Below, piece by piece: positions 36,822 to 44,400 of a stretch of DNA of 64,000 nt. Source of the stretch: Cupriavidus necator A5-1 (GTDB lineage: Bacteria; Pseudomonadota; Gammaproteobacteria; Burkholderiales; Burkholderiaceae); the NCBI RefSeq assembly GCF_000744095.1, contig NZ_JQLI01000001.1:1736001-1800000 (forward strand), given 5' to 3'. Under the pieces are notes generated by a model that searched no databases, was not told the DNA's origin, and worked only from the letters and a program-made list of their open reading frames with translations. How positions within the stretch are numbered: the stretch's first letter is position 1; each line of letters opens with the position of its first letter. The position numbers and the translations under genes are program-made.

Positions 36822-37461
36822 TGCGCTTGGCGGTGCCCGTGGTCACCCGCGGGATCGGTGCGATTTCCACGCGACGGTTGCGGGCGCGGCTTTCGGCGTC
36901 CGCGTTCGGCGTCACCGGCTGCTGCGAGCCGAAGGCCGCCGAGAACACCGACGCGGGCGGCACGCCGGCATCGATCAAGGCGCGGGTCACGGTCAGTGCG
37001 CGCTGCGCGGACAGTTCCCAGTTGTCGGCAAAGCGGCGGTTGCCTTCGCGTACCTGCTGGTCGTCGGTAAAGCCGCTGACCATCAGGATCTCGTCGCGGC
37101 TGCGCAGGTAGGCCGACAGCGGCGCTGCGAGGCTGCGGAGCACTTCGCGGCCCTCGGGCTGCAACTGGTCGGAGTTGAGCGAGAACAGCACGCTGCCGTT
37201 GATGCCGATGCGCCCGTTGACCAGCGTCACCCGGCCGGCAGCGAGCGGTCCGGCCAGCGCCTTCTCCAGCGTCTCGCGGCGCTGCGCTTCCTCTTGCCGC
37301 TGCCTGACCTCGTCTTCCAGCCTCGCCGTCAGTTCGAGCTGTACGCCGATCACGCCCAGCAGGATCAGCACGAAGGCGCCCAGCAGCACCGACATCAGGT
37401 CGCCGAAAACGGCCCAGGCCGGCGCGGTCGGCTCCACGCCGGCGTCGAAATCGTCCCTCAT
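36814..37461 (-). CDS. MotB/OmpA-like membrane-anchored protein
   Basis: 215 residues. A single membrane helix lies at about 17-41 (WAVFGDLMSVLLGAFVLILLGVI), with an aspartate, D21, at the same place in the helix as the proton-carrying Asp of MotB. A short coiled coil follows (about 46-68), then a plug-like segment (VTLVNGRIGINGSVLFSLNSDQL) and a periplasmic OmpA/MotB peptidoglycan-binding domain (SGFTDDQQV...NWELSAQRA, NRRVEI). It overlaps the DUF802 gene by four bases (ATGA). The pair has the make-up of a stator unit, with this protein as the peptidoglycan-anchored B subunit. Confidence 0.87.
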   Translation of the reverse strand: MRDDFDAGVEPTAPAWAVFGDLMSVLLGAFVLILLGVIGVQLELTARLEDEVRQRQEEAQRRETLEKALAGPLAAGRVTLVNGRIGINGSVLFSLNSDQLQPEGREVLRSLAAPLSAYLRSRDEILMVSGFTDDQQVREGNRRFADNWELSAQRALTVTRALIDAGVPPASVFSAAFGSQQPVTPNADAESRARNRRVEIAPIPRVTTGTAKRNG

Positions 37462-40400
37462 GCCGCCTCTGCGCGGGAAGCGCCCTGGCCGCCGAGCTGC
37501 TGCAGGTCTTCAAGGATCTGCTTCTGCGACATCATGCTGAGGTCGACCACTTCGCGGGCCTGCGCCACGTAATAGGCGAGCTGCTCGTCACTGCGCGCCA
37601 TCGACTTGTCGAGCGCGGCCTCGATGCGCTGCAGGTGGCCCATCAGCTTGTCATTCGAATCGCTGAAGAGCTGCACCGCCACGCCGAAGGCTTCGCCCAG
37701 GCTGGCCACCTCGACGGCGCTGCCCGTGACCTGCGCGGCGACCGCGGCGAGCTTGTCGGCTTCGGATTCGACCTTGTCGGTGAAGCGGGTGCCGACCCGG
37801 TCGAGCAGGTCGGCGGTGGTGCCGACGAGCTTGTCGACCGCGGTGCGTTGCTCGGTGGAGGCGTGGTTGACGGCGTCGAGCAGCGTGCCCAGTGTCCCCA
37901 GCATGCGGCTGCGTTCCTCCAGCATGGCGTTGTCGCGGGCCATGCCGTCGGTGAGCTTCTGGCGCAGTTCGGCGATGACCTCGGCCGCGGCCTTGGGCGC
38001 CTCCGTGGCGGCCTGCACCAGGCGCGAGACCTCGGCGATGGTGCTGCTGGCATGCGCCTGCGTCTGGGTCGAGATGTCGCGTGCGGTCTGCGCGAGCGTG
38101 TCGCAGATCTCCTGCTGGCGGCTGGCGGTGTGGGCGTCGGCCTGCTCCCATTCTTGGCGCAGCGATGCGGCCATGGCAGCGAGCGAACCGGTCCATGCTG
38201 AGAGCCGCTGTTCGTCCTTGGCGGCAAGTTCCGCCTGCATCGCGGCGGCGGCCTTCGGGGCCTCCGCGGCGGCCTGCACCAGGCGGTCGATCTCGGCGAT
38301 GGTGCTGCTGGCGTGTGCCTGTGTTTGCGTCGAGATATCGCGCGCGGTCTGTGCCAGCGCTTCGCAGATCTGCTGCTGGCGGCTTGCGGTGCTGGTGCCG
38401 GCCTGCTCCCATTCCTGGCGCAGCGACGCGGCCATGGCAGCGAGCGAGCCGGTCCACGCGGTGAGTCGCTGCTCATCCTTGGCGGCCAGTTCCGCCTGCA
38501 TCGCGGCGGCGGCCTCCGGGGCCTCCGCTGCTACCTGCACCAGGCGGTCGATCTCGGCAATGGTGCTGCTGGCGTGCGCCTGCGCTTGGGTCGAGATGTC
38601 GCGTGCGGTTTGCGCGAGGGCTGCGCATATTTCCTGTTGCCGGCTCGCGGTGTGCGCGCCGGCCTGCTCCCACTCCGTGCGCAGCGCCGATGCCATGGCG
38701 CCGAGCGACTCCGTCCACGCCGCCAGCCGCTGCTGGTCCTGCGCAGCCAGTTCGGCCTGCAACACGGCGGCGGCCTTCGGGGCCTCCGCTGCTACCTGCA
38801 CCAGGCGGCCGATCTCGGCGATGGTGCTGCTGGCGTGCGCCTGCGTCTGCGTGGAGATGTCGCGTGCGGTCTGTGCGAGGGCTGCGCAGATCTCCTGTTG
38901 CCGGCTCGCGGTGTGCGCGCCGGCCTGTTCCCATTCCGTGCGCAGCGCCGATGCCATGGCGCCGAGCGAGCTGGTCCATGCCGTCAGCCGCTGCTCATCC
39001 TTGGCGGCCAGTTCCGCCTGCATCGCGGCGACAGCCTTCGGGGCTTCCGCGGCGGCCTGCACCAGGCGGTCGATCTCGGCGAGGGTGCTGCTGGCGTGCG
39101 TTTGTGCCTGGGCGGCGATGTCGTTCGCGGTTTTGGCCAGCGTCTCGCAGATCTCCTGCTGGCGGGTCGCGGCATGCGCGCTGGCCTGCTGCCATTCCTG
39201 GCGCAGCGATGCCGCCATCGCGCCCAGGGCTTCGGTCCAGGCCGCCAGGCGCTGTTCGTCTCGCACCGCCAGCTGTGCCTGCAAGCTGGCATGCGATTGG
39301 TCCACGGCCTGCACCAGCGCGGCGGACTGCTGGGCAAAGGCGGCCGTGGCGCTGGCGAGCGCCTGCTGGTTGTCGCCGGCGAGCTTCTCGCTGGCGCGCT
39401 CTTGCTTGCCCAGCGCTTCGGTCCATGCTGCCGCGGCGCTGGCCGCCGCCGCGTCGACGCGCGTGGCGACGCCGTCCAGCAGGCCGGCCGAGCGTTGATC
39501 GAAGGTCTGAGCAAATCCATCCAGGGTGGTGCGCAGGTCTTTGGCGATCGCCTCGCTGGCACGCTGCTGTCCGGCCAGCGCCTGGCTCCAGATCTCGGCC
39601 ACGTTGGTGGTCGTGGTCTCGAAGCGCGTCGACACACCGTCCAGGTGCTGCTGCACGGCCTGCGTCACGGTCTCGCGCAGGGACGCGGTTTCCTGCGCCA
39701 GGCCCGCCATGGTGGCATCGACGGCCGGCTGGATCGCTGCGCTGGCCGCGCGGGCGCTGTCAGCGATGCTGTCCTTCAGCGATTGCTCGACGGAAGACGC
39801 CAGGCGGGTGTACACCACTTCAGTCTTGCCGTGGAAGGCGTCCTGGCTGGCGGCGAGCCGATCGGTCAGCGCCAGGTTCTGCTGTTCCATCGCGGTCATC
39901 ATGGCTTGCAGCCGGTCGACCAGCACGGGCATCGCGTCAGCCTGGCGCTGCAGCAGCCGGAAGGCTTCCTCGCGCTGGTGGCCGCGCGAGTAGGGGCGCA
40001 AGGCCGTGGCGATGCGGGCGTCGAGGCTCTGCGCGGCCTGGATCCGCTCGCGCCGGCACAGCGCGGCCAGCAGCCCCAGCATCGCCGACGTGGCCACGCC
40101 CGCGACCGAGGTCCCGAAGGCAAAGCCCAGGCCCTTGACCGGCGCCGCCATCGACGCGCGGATCGCCTGCAGGTCGGTTGCGCTTTCCAGCGCGAGTCCG
40201 GTGCCGCGCAGCGTCGCCACCATGCCCAGGAAGGTGCCCAGCATGCCCAGCAACACCAGCAGGCCGACGAGGTAGGGCGTCAGCGCCGGACCGGGCAGGG
40301 CGACGCGATCGCCCTCGATGCGCAGGCGCACGGCATCGCGCAGGCTCGGATGCAGGCGCTCCAGCCAGTTGGCGAGGTTCGCCGGCGCTTCGGACAGGCC

Positions 40401-40595
40401 GGAGAGCGCCTGCGACAAGGTCGTGGTGGCCTGCCGGTAGCGTTGCAGCTCGAACGCGCCAGCCAGGTAGCAGCCGCCGATCAGCAGGGTGACGACCAGC
40501 GCCAGGGCGTTCGAGCCCGCGTAACTGGCGCCGATCCAGCCCACGACGGCCAGGCCTGCCAGGAAAGCAACAATATGGATGAGGTATCGGGTCAT
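37458..40595 (-). CDS. DUF802 protein, MotA/ExbB-like with long repeat tail
   Basis: 1045 residues from ATG 40595, with AGGA just upstream; a start 45 bases earlier is unlikely. Membrane helices are near residues 4-24, 30-48, 106-128 and 158-180. The last two, LVLLGMLGTFLGMVATLRGTG and GLGFAFGTSVAGVATSAMLGLLAAL, have the MotA/TolQ/ExbB core pattern. A ~860-residue Ala/Gln/Glu-rich tail, probably long helices or coiled coil, follows. It contains five tandem 87-residue repeats (439-873) and ends with a methyl-accepting-like helical region. Partner to the OmpA-like protein; DUF3348 precedes it by ten bases. The layout resembles ZorA of Zorya, but no ZorC/D genes are present. Function unknown. 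Confidence 0.83.
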   Translation of the reverse strand: MTRYLIHIVAFLAGLAVVGWIGASYAGSNALALVVTLLIGGCYLAGAFELQRYRQATTTLSQALSGLSEAPANLANWLERLHPSLRDAVRLRIEGDRVALPGPALTPYLVGLLVLLGMLGTFLGMVATLRGTGLALESATDLQAIRASMAAPVKGLGFAFGTSVAGVATSAMLGLLAALCRRERIQAAQSLDARIATALRPYSRGHQREEAFRLLQRQADAMPVLVDRLQAMMTAMEQQNLALTDRLAASQDAFHGKTEVVYTRLASSVEQSLKDSIADSARAASAAIQPAVDATMAGLAQETASLRETVTQAVQQHLDGVSTRFETTTTNVAEIWSQALAGQQRASEAIAKDLRTTLDGFAQTFDQRSAGLLDGVATRVDAAAASAAAAWTEALGKQERASEKLAGDNQQALASATAAFAQQSAALVQAVDQSHASLQAQLAVRDEQRLAAWTEALGAMAASLRQEWQQASAHAATRQQEICETLAKTANDIAAQAQTHASSTLAEIDRLVQAAAEAPKAVAAMQAELAAKDEQRLTAWTSSLGAMASALRTEWEQAGAHTASRQQEICAALAQTARDISTQTQAHASSTIAEIGRLVQVAAEAPKAAAVLQAELAAQDQQRLAAWTESLGAMASALRTEWEQAGAHTASRQQEICAALAQTARDISTQAQAHASSTIAEIDRLVQVAAEAPEAAAAMQAELAAKDEQRLTAWTGSLAAMAASLRQEWEQAGTSTASRQQQICEALAQTARDISTQTQAHASSTIAEIDRLVQAAAEAPKAAAAMQAELAAKDEQRLSAWTGSLAAMAASLRQEWEQADAHTASRQQEICDTLAQTARDISTQTQAHASSTIAEVSRLVQAATEAPKAAAEVIAELRQKLTDGMARDNAMLEERSRMLGTLGTLLDAVNHASTEQRTAVDKLVGTTADLLDRVGTRFTDKVESEADKLAAVAAQVTGSAVEVASLGEAFGVAVQLFSDSNDKLMGHLQRIEAALDKSMARSDEQLAYYVAQAREVVDLSMMSQKQILEDLQQLGGQGASRAEAA
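37977..39281 (-). repeat. Five tandem 261-bp coding repeats
   Basis: Five units of exactly 261 bp (87 codons) in frame within the DUF802 gene. Each begins near QAELAAKDEQRL and contains EWEQAGAHTASRQQEIC and ASSTIAEI.RLVQ. The first unit (N-terminal, QAQLAVRDEQ) and the last are the most diverged; the second and third are almost identical. The exact unit length and central identity indicate recent unequal crossing-over or gene conversion. Tail length may vary between strains. Confidence 0.9.
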
Positions 40596-40605
40596 GATGT
40601 CCTGA

Positions 40606-41349
40606 TTAGCTGTCACGGAGCGCCGCGAGCAATCCTTCAATGGGCTGGAAGCGCAGGTCCAGCTCGGCGAGCAATACGCTCTGCATATCCTTGCGAAACA
40701 CGGCCAGCCATGCGCCGGCCGTGACCGGTGCGGGTTGCCCCGCGGCCTGGGCCTCGGCGAGCGCCGCCGCCTCGGCCTGGCGCAAGCGCTGGAAGTGCGC
40801 CTCCAGCAGTGTCGGCACCGTGCCCAGCAGGGTCTGCTCGCGCGCCCCCAGCACGCGCTCCATCACGGTGTCGACCATTGCCAGCTTCGCCATGCCGGGT
40901 GCGCGGCCCGACAGCGCAATGCGCAGGCGGCCGCGCAGGTTGCCGATGGCGGTCTCCATCGACTGTTGCTGCGTCACATAGCGCTGGCGATAGACCGCGT
41001 AGTCGACCTGCGCCTCCACCGGATCCGGTAGCGCGGACGGCCGCGCCGGCCCGCGCCGCCTGCCGGCGCCAGCACCGTCTTCCCTGACCGCATTGGCCAG
41101 CGCGGTGCGCACGCGGGCGCACTCGCGCTCCTCCTCGGTGCTGTCGGATGCACGTGTGCCTGGCGGCACGGCCGGCGGGCTGCCCTTCAGCGCCGCCGAC
41201 AAGGCGATTGCATCCGCCCAGCCCAGCCATTGGCTTAGCTGGCCAGAAAGCGAGTTTCCGGGTTCGGGGACATCGGCGTCCGTCAGGCGAGCCAGCAGCC
41301 GGACCAGGGTCGGGCCGCTGAAACCTGTGCGCCGGGGGGCTTGCGACAT
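40606..41349 (-). CDS. DUF3348 family protein
   Basis: 247 residues. It begins SQAPRRTGFSGPTLVRLLARLTDADVPEPGNSLSGQLSQWLGWADAIALSAAL, the conserved start of DUF3348. A charged middle is followed by helical segments (VDYAVYRQRYVTQQQSMETAIGNLR...RFQPIEGLLAALRDS). No signal or membrane helix is seen, so it is cytoplasmic. It is the first gene of the four-gene operon with DUF802, the OmpA-like protein and DUF2894. It could be a cytoplasmic subunit or regulator of the putative motor; the sequence shows no enzyme motif. Confidence 0.82.
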   Translation of the reverse strand: MSQAPRRTGFSGPTLVRLLARLTDADVPEPGNSLSGQLSQWLGWADAIALSAALKGSPPAVPPGTRASDSTEEERECARVRTALANAVREDGAGAGRRRGPARPSALPDPVEAQVDYAVYRQRYVTQQQSMETAIGNLRGRLRIALSGRAPGMAKLAMVDTVMERVLGAREQTLLGTVPTLLEAHFQRLRQAEAAALAEAQAAGQPAPVTAGAWLAVFRKDMQSVLLAELDLRFQPIEGLLAALRDS

Positions 41350-41509
41350 GCTGCGGGGTCGGAAAAATCCAGCAGTTTACACGCCCGCGGGGGCGGCCGG
41401 CGGTTGTGGGGCTGAAGGCGCTGGCTGGGCGGATGCGTGGGAACTGGCAGAAGGCGACGTTAGGAGAAGAATTCCGTCATTGATGGCCTTCGCGTTCATA
41501 TCTATCATT

Positions 41510-41521
41510 TGTTCATGAACA
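41510..41521. promoter_or_regulatory. Palindrome at antitoxin start
   Basis: Perfect 12-bp palindrome TGTTCATGAACA that contains the candidate ATG at 41515. A further GTGAACA half-site follows at once. Its position suits autorepression by the AbiEi-like antitoxin, whose family binds inverted repeats before its own operon. Confidence 0.45.
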
Positions 41522-42582
41522 GTGAACAACCGTGGAATATGAACAGCGAAGTGATCACAAGTGCTGTTGGTGTTGCGTTTGAGGCGCTAAAACGTTCCTC
41601 GGGCGTAGATGTCTATGTCCGTCCTGCCACCGACAGCACACACAATTTTCCGGTGGTGCTGAAGCGGGGAACCATCGTCCAGAGCTACGTCGCTGAGTGG
41701 AAAACCACGATCGCCAACACCGCGGCGTTGACGCTTATTCGCACGCGTCTTGAAGGGAAAGCGCCCGACCTGCTCATCACGACCTATCTCAGTCCCTTCC
41801 TGGCCGGGCATTGCCGGGGCATCGGCCTGCAATGCATCGACACCGCCGGCAACGCTTACCTGGAAGCCCCAGGTCTCTATGTCTACGTGAGTGGCCGACG
41901 GCCCGATACCACCCTGTTGCCGGCGAGGGCGCGAGGCACCGGTAATCCCACAGCCTTGCGCATGATCCTCGCGCTGCTCAACCGGCCGTCCCTGTTGCAG
42001 GCGACCTATCGCGAAATTGCACAAGCCAGTGATATTGCCCTCGGGTCTGTCGGCGGGGTGTTCAGGGAACTGGCAGCACGAGGTTTGTTGCTGGAGGAGC
42101 CGACGACAAAGCGCCGGCGGCTGACCGCGCCTGACCGGGTCCTTGACGAATGGGTCGCCAACTATCCCTCCATCCTGCGGCCCCGACTGCAAGTCGGCCG
42201 ATATGCCACGCCCGATCCTGACTGGTGGCGCGCGGCTTTGGAGAAGGTTTCAGGAAATGCTTATTGGAGCGGAGATGTCGCCGCCGAGAAGATGACGGGG
42301 TTCCTGCAAGCGGAGACCCAAACCATGTATGTCGACGTAGAGCACAAGGGCGCGATCCTCAAGCACCTGATGCAGAAGTACCGGTTGCGCCCTCAGCCGG
42401 ACGGCGCGATCGAAATTCTCGAAGCGTTCTGGCCCGCGTCAATGGGCAATGTCGAGAATGCTGGCATCGCGCCAGCGGTAGTCGTCTATGCGGACCTGAT
42501 GGCCAGCCTCGATTCACGCAATCTGGAAGCGGCCGGCGTGTTACGCGCGGGAGTCATCCAGCATGCGCTCGATCAGTTCTGA
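41515..42582 (+). CDS. AbiEi-family type IV antitoxin
   Basis: 355 residues from ATG 41515; the ATG at 41539 is equally possible, and neither has a strong ribosome site. The N-terminal half (VVLKRGTIVQSYVAEWKTTIAN...APDLLITTYLSPFLAGHCRGIGLQCIDTAGNAYL) and the following winged helix (LNRPSLLQATYREIAQASDIALGSVGGVFRELAARGLL) match AbiEi_2-type antitoxins/transcription regulators. In type IV systems the antitoxin represses the operon and opposes the toxin without a stable complex. It overlaps the nucleotidyltransferase gene by 20 bases. Base composition is less GC-rich than the neighbours, suggesting acquisition by transfer. Confidence 0.72.
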   Translation: MNSEQPWNMNSEVITSAVGVAFEALKRSSGVDVYVRPATDSTHNFPVVLKRGTIVQSYVAEWKTTIANTAALTLIRTRLEGKAPDLLITTYLSPFLAGHCRGIGLQCIDTAGNAYLEAPGLYVYVSGRRPDTTLLPARARGTGNPTALRMILALLNRPSLLQATYREIAQASDIALGSVGGVFRELAARGLLLEEPTTKRRRLTAPDRVLDEWVANYPSILRPRLQVGRYATPDPDWWRAALEKVSGNAYWSGDVAAEKMTGFLQAETQTMYVDVEHKGAILKHLMQKYRLRPQPDGAIEILEAFWPASMGNVENAGIAPAVVVYADLMASLDSRNLEAAGVLRAGVIQHALDQF

Positions 42583-43414
42583 ACGGCCGCTGGATCCTGC
42601 TGCCGTGGCGATTCTCCGTGCCGTGCATGGGATCACGGATGGGTGCGGCATTCGTTACCTTGTGGTCGGGGCCACGGCCAGGGATATCCTGCTCACACAT
42701 GTTCATGGCTTGCCCGCTACGCGTGCAACAAAGAATGTGGACTTCGCCGTGGCGGTCGAAACCTGGGCGGAGTTTGGCGAGATAGGCGCAGCGTTAGTGC
42801 AGCACGCAGGGTTTCGGGCAGCAACTGATGCCCCACACCGGTTCTATTACGTGCATGCGAATGCGCGCTCATACCCATTGGATCTGGTGCCGTTCGGCGG
42901 CGTTGCAGGCGCGGATCTGAAACTGCGCTGGCCGCCCGACATGACGGTCCTCATGAATGTAGCCGGGTATGCGGAAGCTGCCGCCAGCGCTGAGCGCGTG
43001 AAGATAGCCGATGACCTGATCGTCAACGTTGCCTCACTGCCCGGCCTGGCACTGTTCAAACTCCTCGCCTGGCATGACCGGGCCCCGGGCAATACCAAGG
43101 ACGCCGACGATCTGCTGACGCTGATGCGCAATTATTCGGAGGCCGGAAACATCGATCGCGTCTTCGAACTTGACGAGGATGTATTTGCGGCGCTTGGGTA
43201 CGATCCCGATGCGGCTGGCGTCCTGCTGCTTGGCGCGGATATCGCGAAGCTTGCGAAACGGGCCACATTGGCGCAATGCCAGGCGATTCTCAACGATCCG
43301 ATATTGATCGTCCGGCTGGCCATGCACATGGCGCGAACACGGCCAAACGTCGAGGAGGGGAAGGCGCTTGCTGATCGGCTGCTCGGCATTCTTGTCAAAA
43401 GCCTACGAGAATAG
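42563..43414 (+). CDS. AbiEii-like nucleotidyltransferase toxin
   Basis: 283 residues from ATG 42563, inside the end of the antitoxin gene. The nucleotidyltransferase core is visible: YLVVGATARDILL (in place of the usual GGTALR) and then RATKNVDFAVAVETW, carrying the metal-binding Asp. A later KLLAWHDRAPGNTKDADDLLTL stretch is typical of AbiEii/AbiGii-type proteins. These toxins can transfer nucleotides to tRNA ends or other targets and can act in phage-abortive infection. Pairing with an AbiEi-like gene strongly supports the call; target and activity are unknown. Confidence 0.75.
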   Translation: MRSISSERPLDPAAVAILRAVHGITDGCGIRYLVVGATARDILLTHVHGLPATRATKNVDFAVAVETWAEFGEIGAALVQHAGFRAATDAPHRFYYVHANARSYPLDLVPFGGVAGADLKLRWPPDMTVLMNVAGYAEAAASAERVKIADDLIVNVASLPGLALFKLLAWHDRAPGNTKDADDLLTLMRNYSEAGNIDRVFELDEDVFAALGYDPDAAGVLLLGADIAKLAKRATLAQCQAILNDPILIVRLAMHMARTRPNVEEGKALADRLLGILVKSLRE

Positions 43415-43737
43415 GTAGCGCCTCGCTCGCGCGAACCCGGCAGAGGGCACGTCAGGGCATCTCCTTCACAAGCTCTCCACCGCATGAAGCCATCCGAACA
43501 TCGAGAATAAAAAAGAGTAACTTGCCGTCCCCGCACGCGCCCGCTTTACTACAAACGCCGTTACAAAATGTAAGAAGGAAAGAAGGCCGCGCGGGCCTGG
43601 CGGCTTTCATCGCCTGCATCGCATTTCGCCGTGCGCGGATGCCGGTCGGGCGCCATGGGCCGGATTGAAAGACGAGGCGGTTCTGGGTTGCGCAGGTGAG
43701 GTTTCATCGCGGTTTTCTTCCACCACCGGGGAATATC
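43415..43737. other. Intergenic region, no gene recognised
   Basis: 323 bp between the toxin gene and the secreted-protein gene. A small dyad TTACA-AAA-TGTAA lies at 43561-43573. The stretch is relatively AT-rich near 43500-43580. No ribosome site with a credible frame was found. Confidence 0.4.
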
Positions 43738-44277
43738 ATGAGCACTTCCAGAGTTCTGGCCGGCGCGCTGCTGGCGGCTGTCGGTTGCCTGCCCGTGCTT
43801 GCGCACGCGGGTGCGGGCGCCAATATGAATGCCTGCGTCTACCTGCCGACGGCACCGATCACGCCGATAAAGGTCGATTTCACCGCGGGCGGTTCGGTCG
43901 ACCACTGCATGCACAAGACCGGCAACGATGCGAGCATGACGGTCACGAGCGCGGGTGTCACCTGCGCATCGGTCGGCTATGTGGAAGGCAAGTCCAGCTC
44001 CAGCGGCGGCGATACCTGCGCGACCGACAAGTCGATCTGGGTGCTCAGCTACAAGGTGCACGACACCGGCTACTCCGGCTCGACGCAGAGCGACTGGTCG
44101 CACCCGATCTTCAGCTCGAATCACATCAAGCTGGAGCAGAGCACCCGCGGCACCTCGGTCTGCAGCAACCAGAACCTGTGTACGTCGACGTCGCAGCAAT
44201 GGGACTCGGGCACGCAGGGCCCACTCTACATCATCTTCCAGCCGCAGTCGACTTCCACCGCCGAAGCCAGCCGCTGA
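43738..44277 (+). CDS. Cys-rich secreted protein upstream of RHS
   Basis: 179 residues from ATG 43738. The signal peptide spans about 1-23 (ending AHA-GAG). The mature chain has six Cys residues (in NACVY, DHCMH, VTCAS, DTCAT, VCSNQ, LCTST), enough for three disulfides, and many Ser/Thr/Gly residues. The end, QGPLYIIFQPQ, looks like a beta strand. I do not recognise the family. It precedes the RHS gene by 123 bases on the same strand. It might be a secreted partner or periplasmic protector, but no evidence beyond adjacency exists. Confidence 0.6.
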   Translation: MSTSRVLAGALLAAVGCLPVLAHAGAGANMNACVYLPTAPITPIKVDFTAGGSVDHCMHKTGNDASMTVTSAGVTCASVGYVEGKSSSSGGDTCATDKSIWVLSYKVHDTGYSGSTQSDWSHPIFSSNHIKLEQSTRGTSVCSNQNLCTSTSQQWDSGTQGPLYIIFQPQSTSTAEASR

Positions 44278-44285
44278 ACCGGCGA

Positions 44286-44302
44286 GCAGGCCTCGGGCCT
44301 GC
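44286..44302 (+). terminator. Hairpin between secreted protein and RHS genes
   Basis: Perfect seven-bp stem GCAGGCC-TCG-GGCCTGC, nine bases after the stop of the secreted-protein gene. A second, longer GC hairpin with one bulge lies at about 44330-44360. Neither is followed by a T-run. They may attenuate read-through into the RHS gene rather than stop it fully. Confidence 0.35.
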
Positions 44303-44400
44303 GTAGTCCTCCACCCTCCCGCCCACCATCCCGCCGCCGCGCTGCATGCGCGCGGCGGGGGCGCGCCTGCGCGCCGTATCCGCCCCAGAGGAGTTCCGCC

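Noticed and set aside
37606..40724. Plus-strand frames of 630 and 803 residues opposite the DUF802 gene
   Set aside because: They are antisense readings of the repeat-bearing coding sequence. The minus-strand frame has membrane helices, a ribosome site and operon overlaps.
36162..41349. Calling the motor-like operon a Zorya defence system
   Set aside because: No ZorC, ZorD or ZorE-like helicase or nuclease gene is present, and the DUF3348/DUF2894 partners are different. Only the motor architecture is shared.
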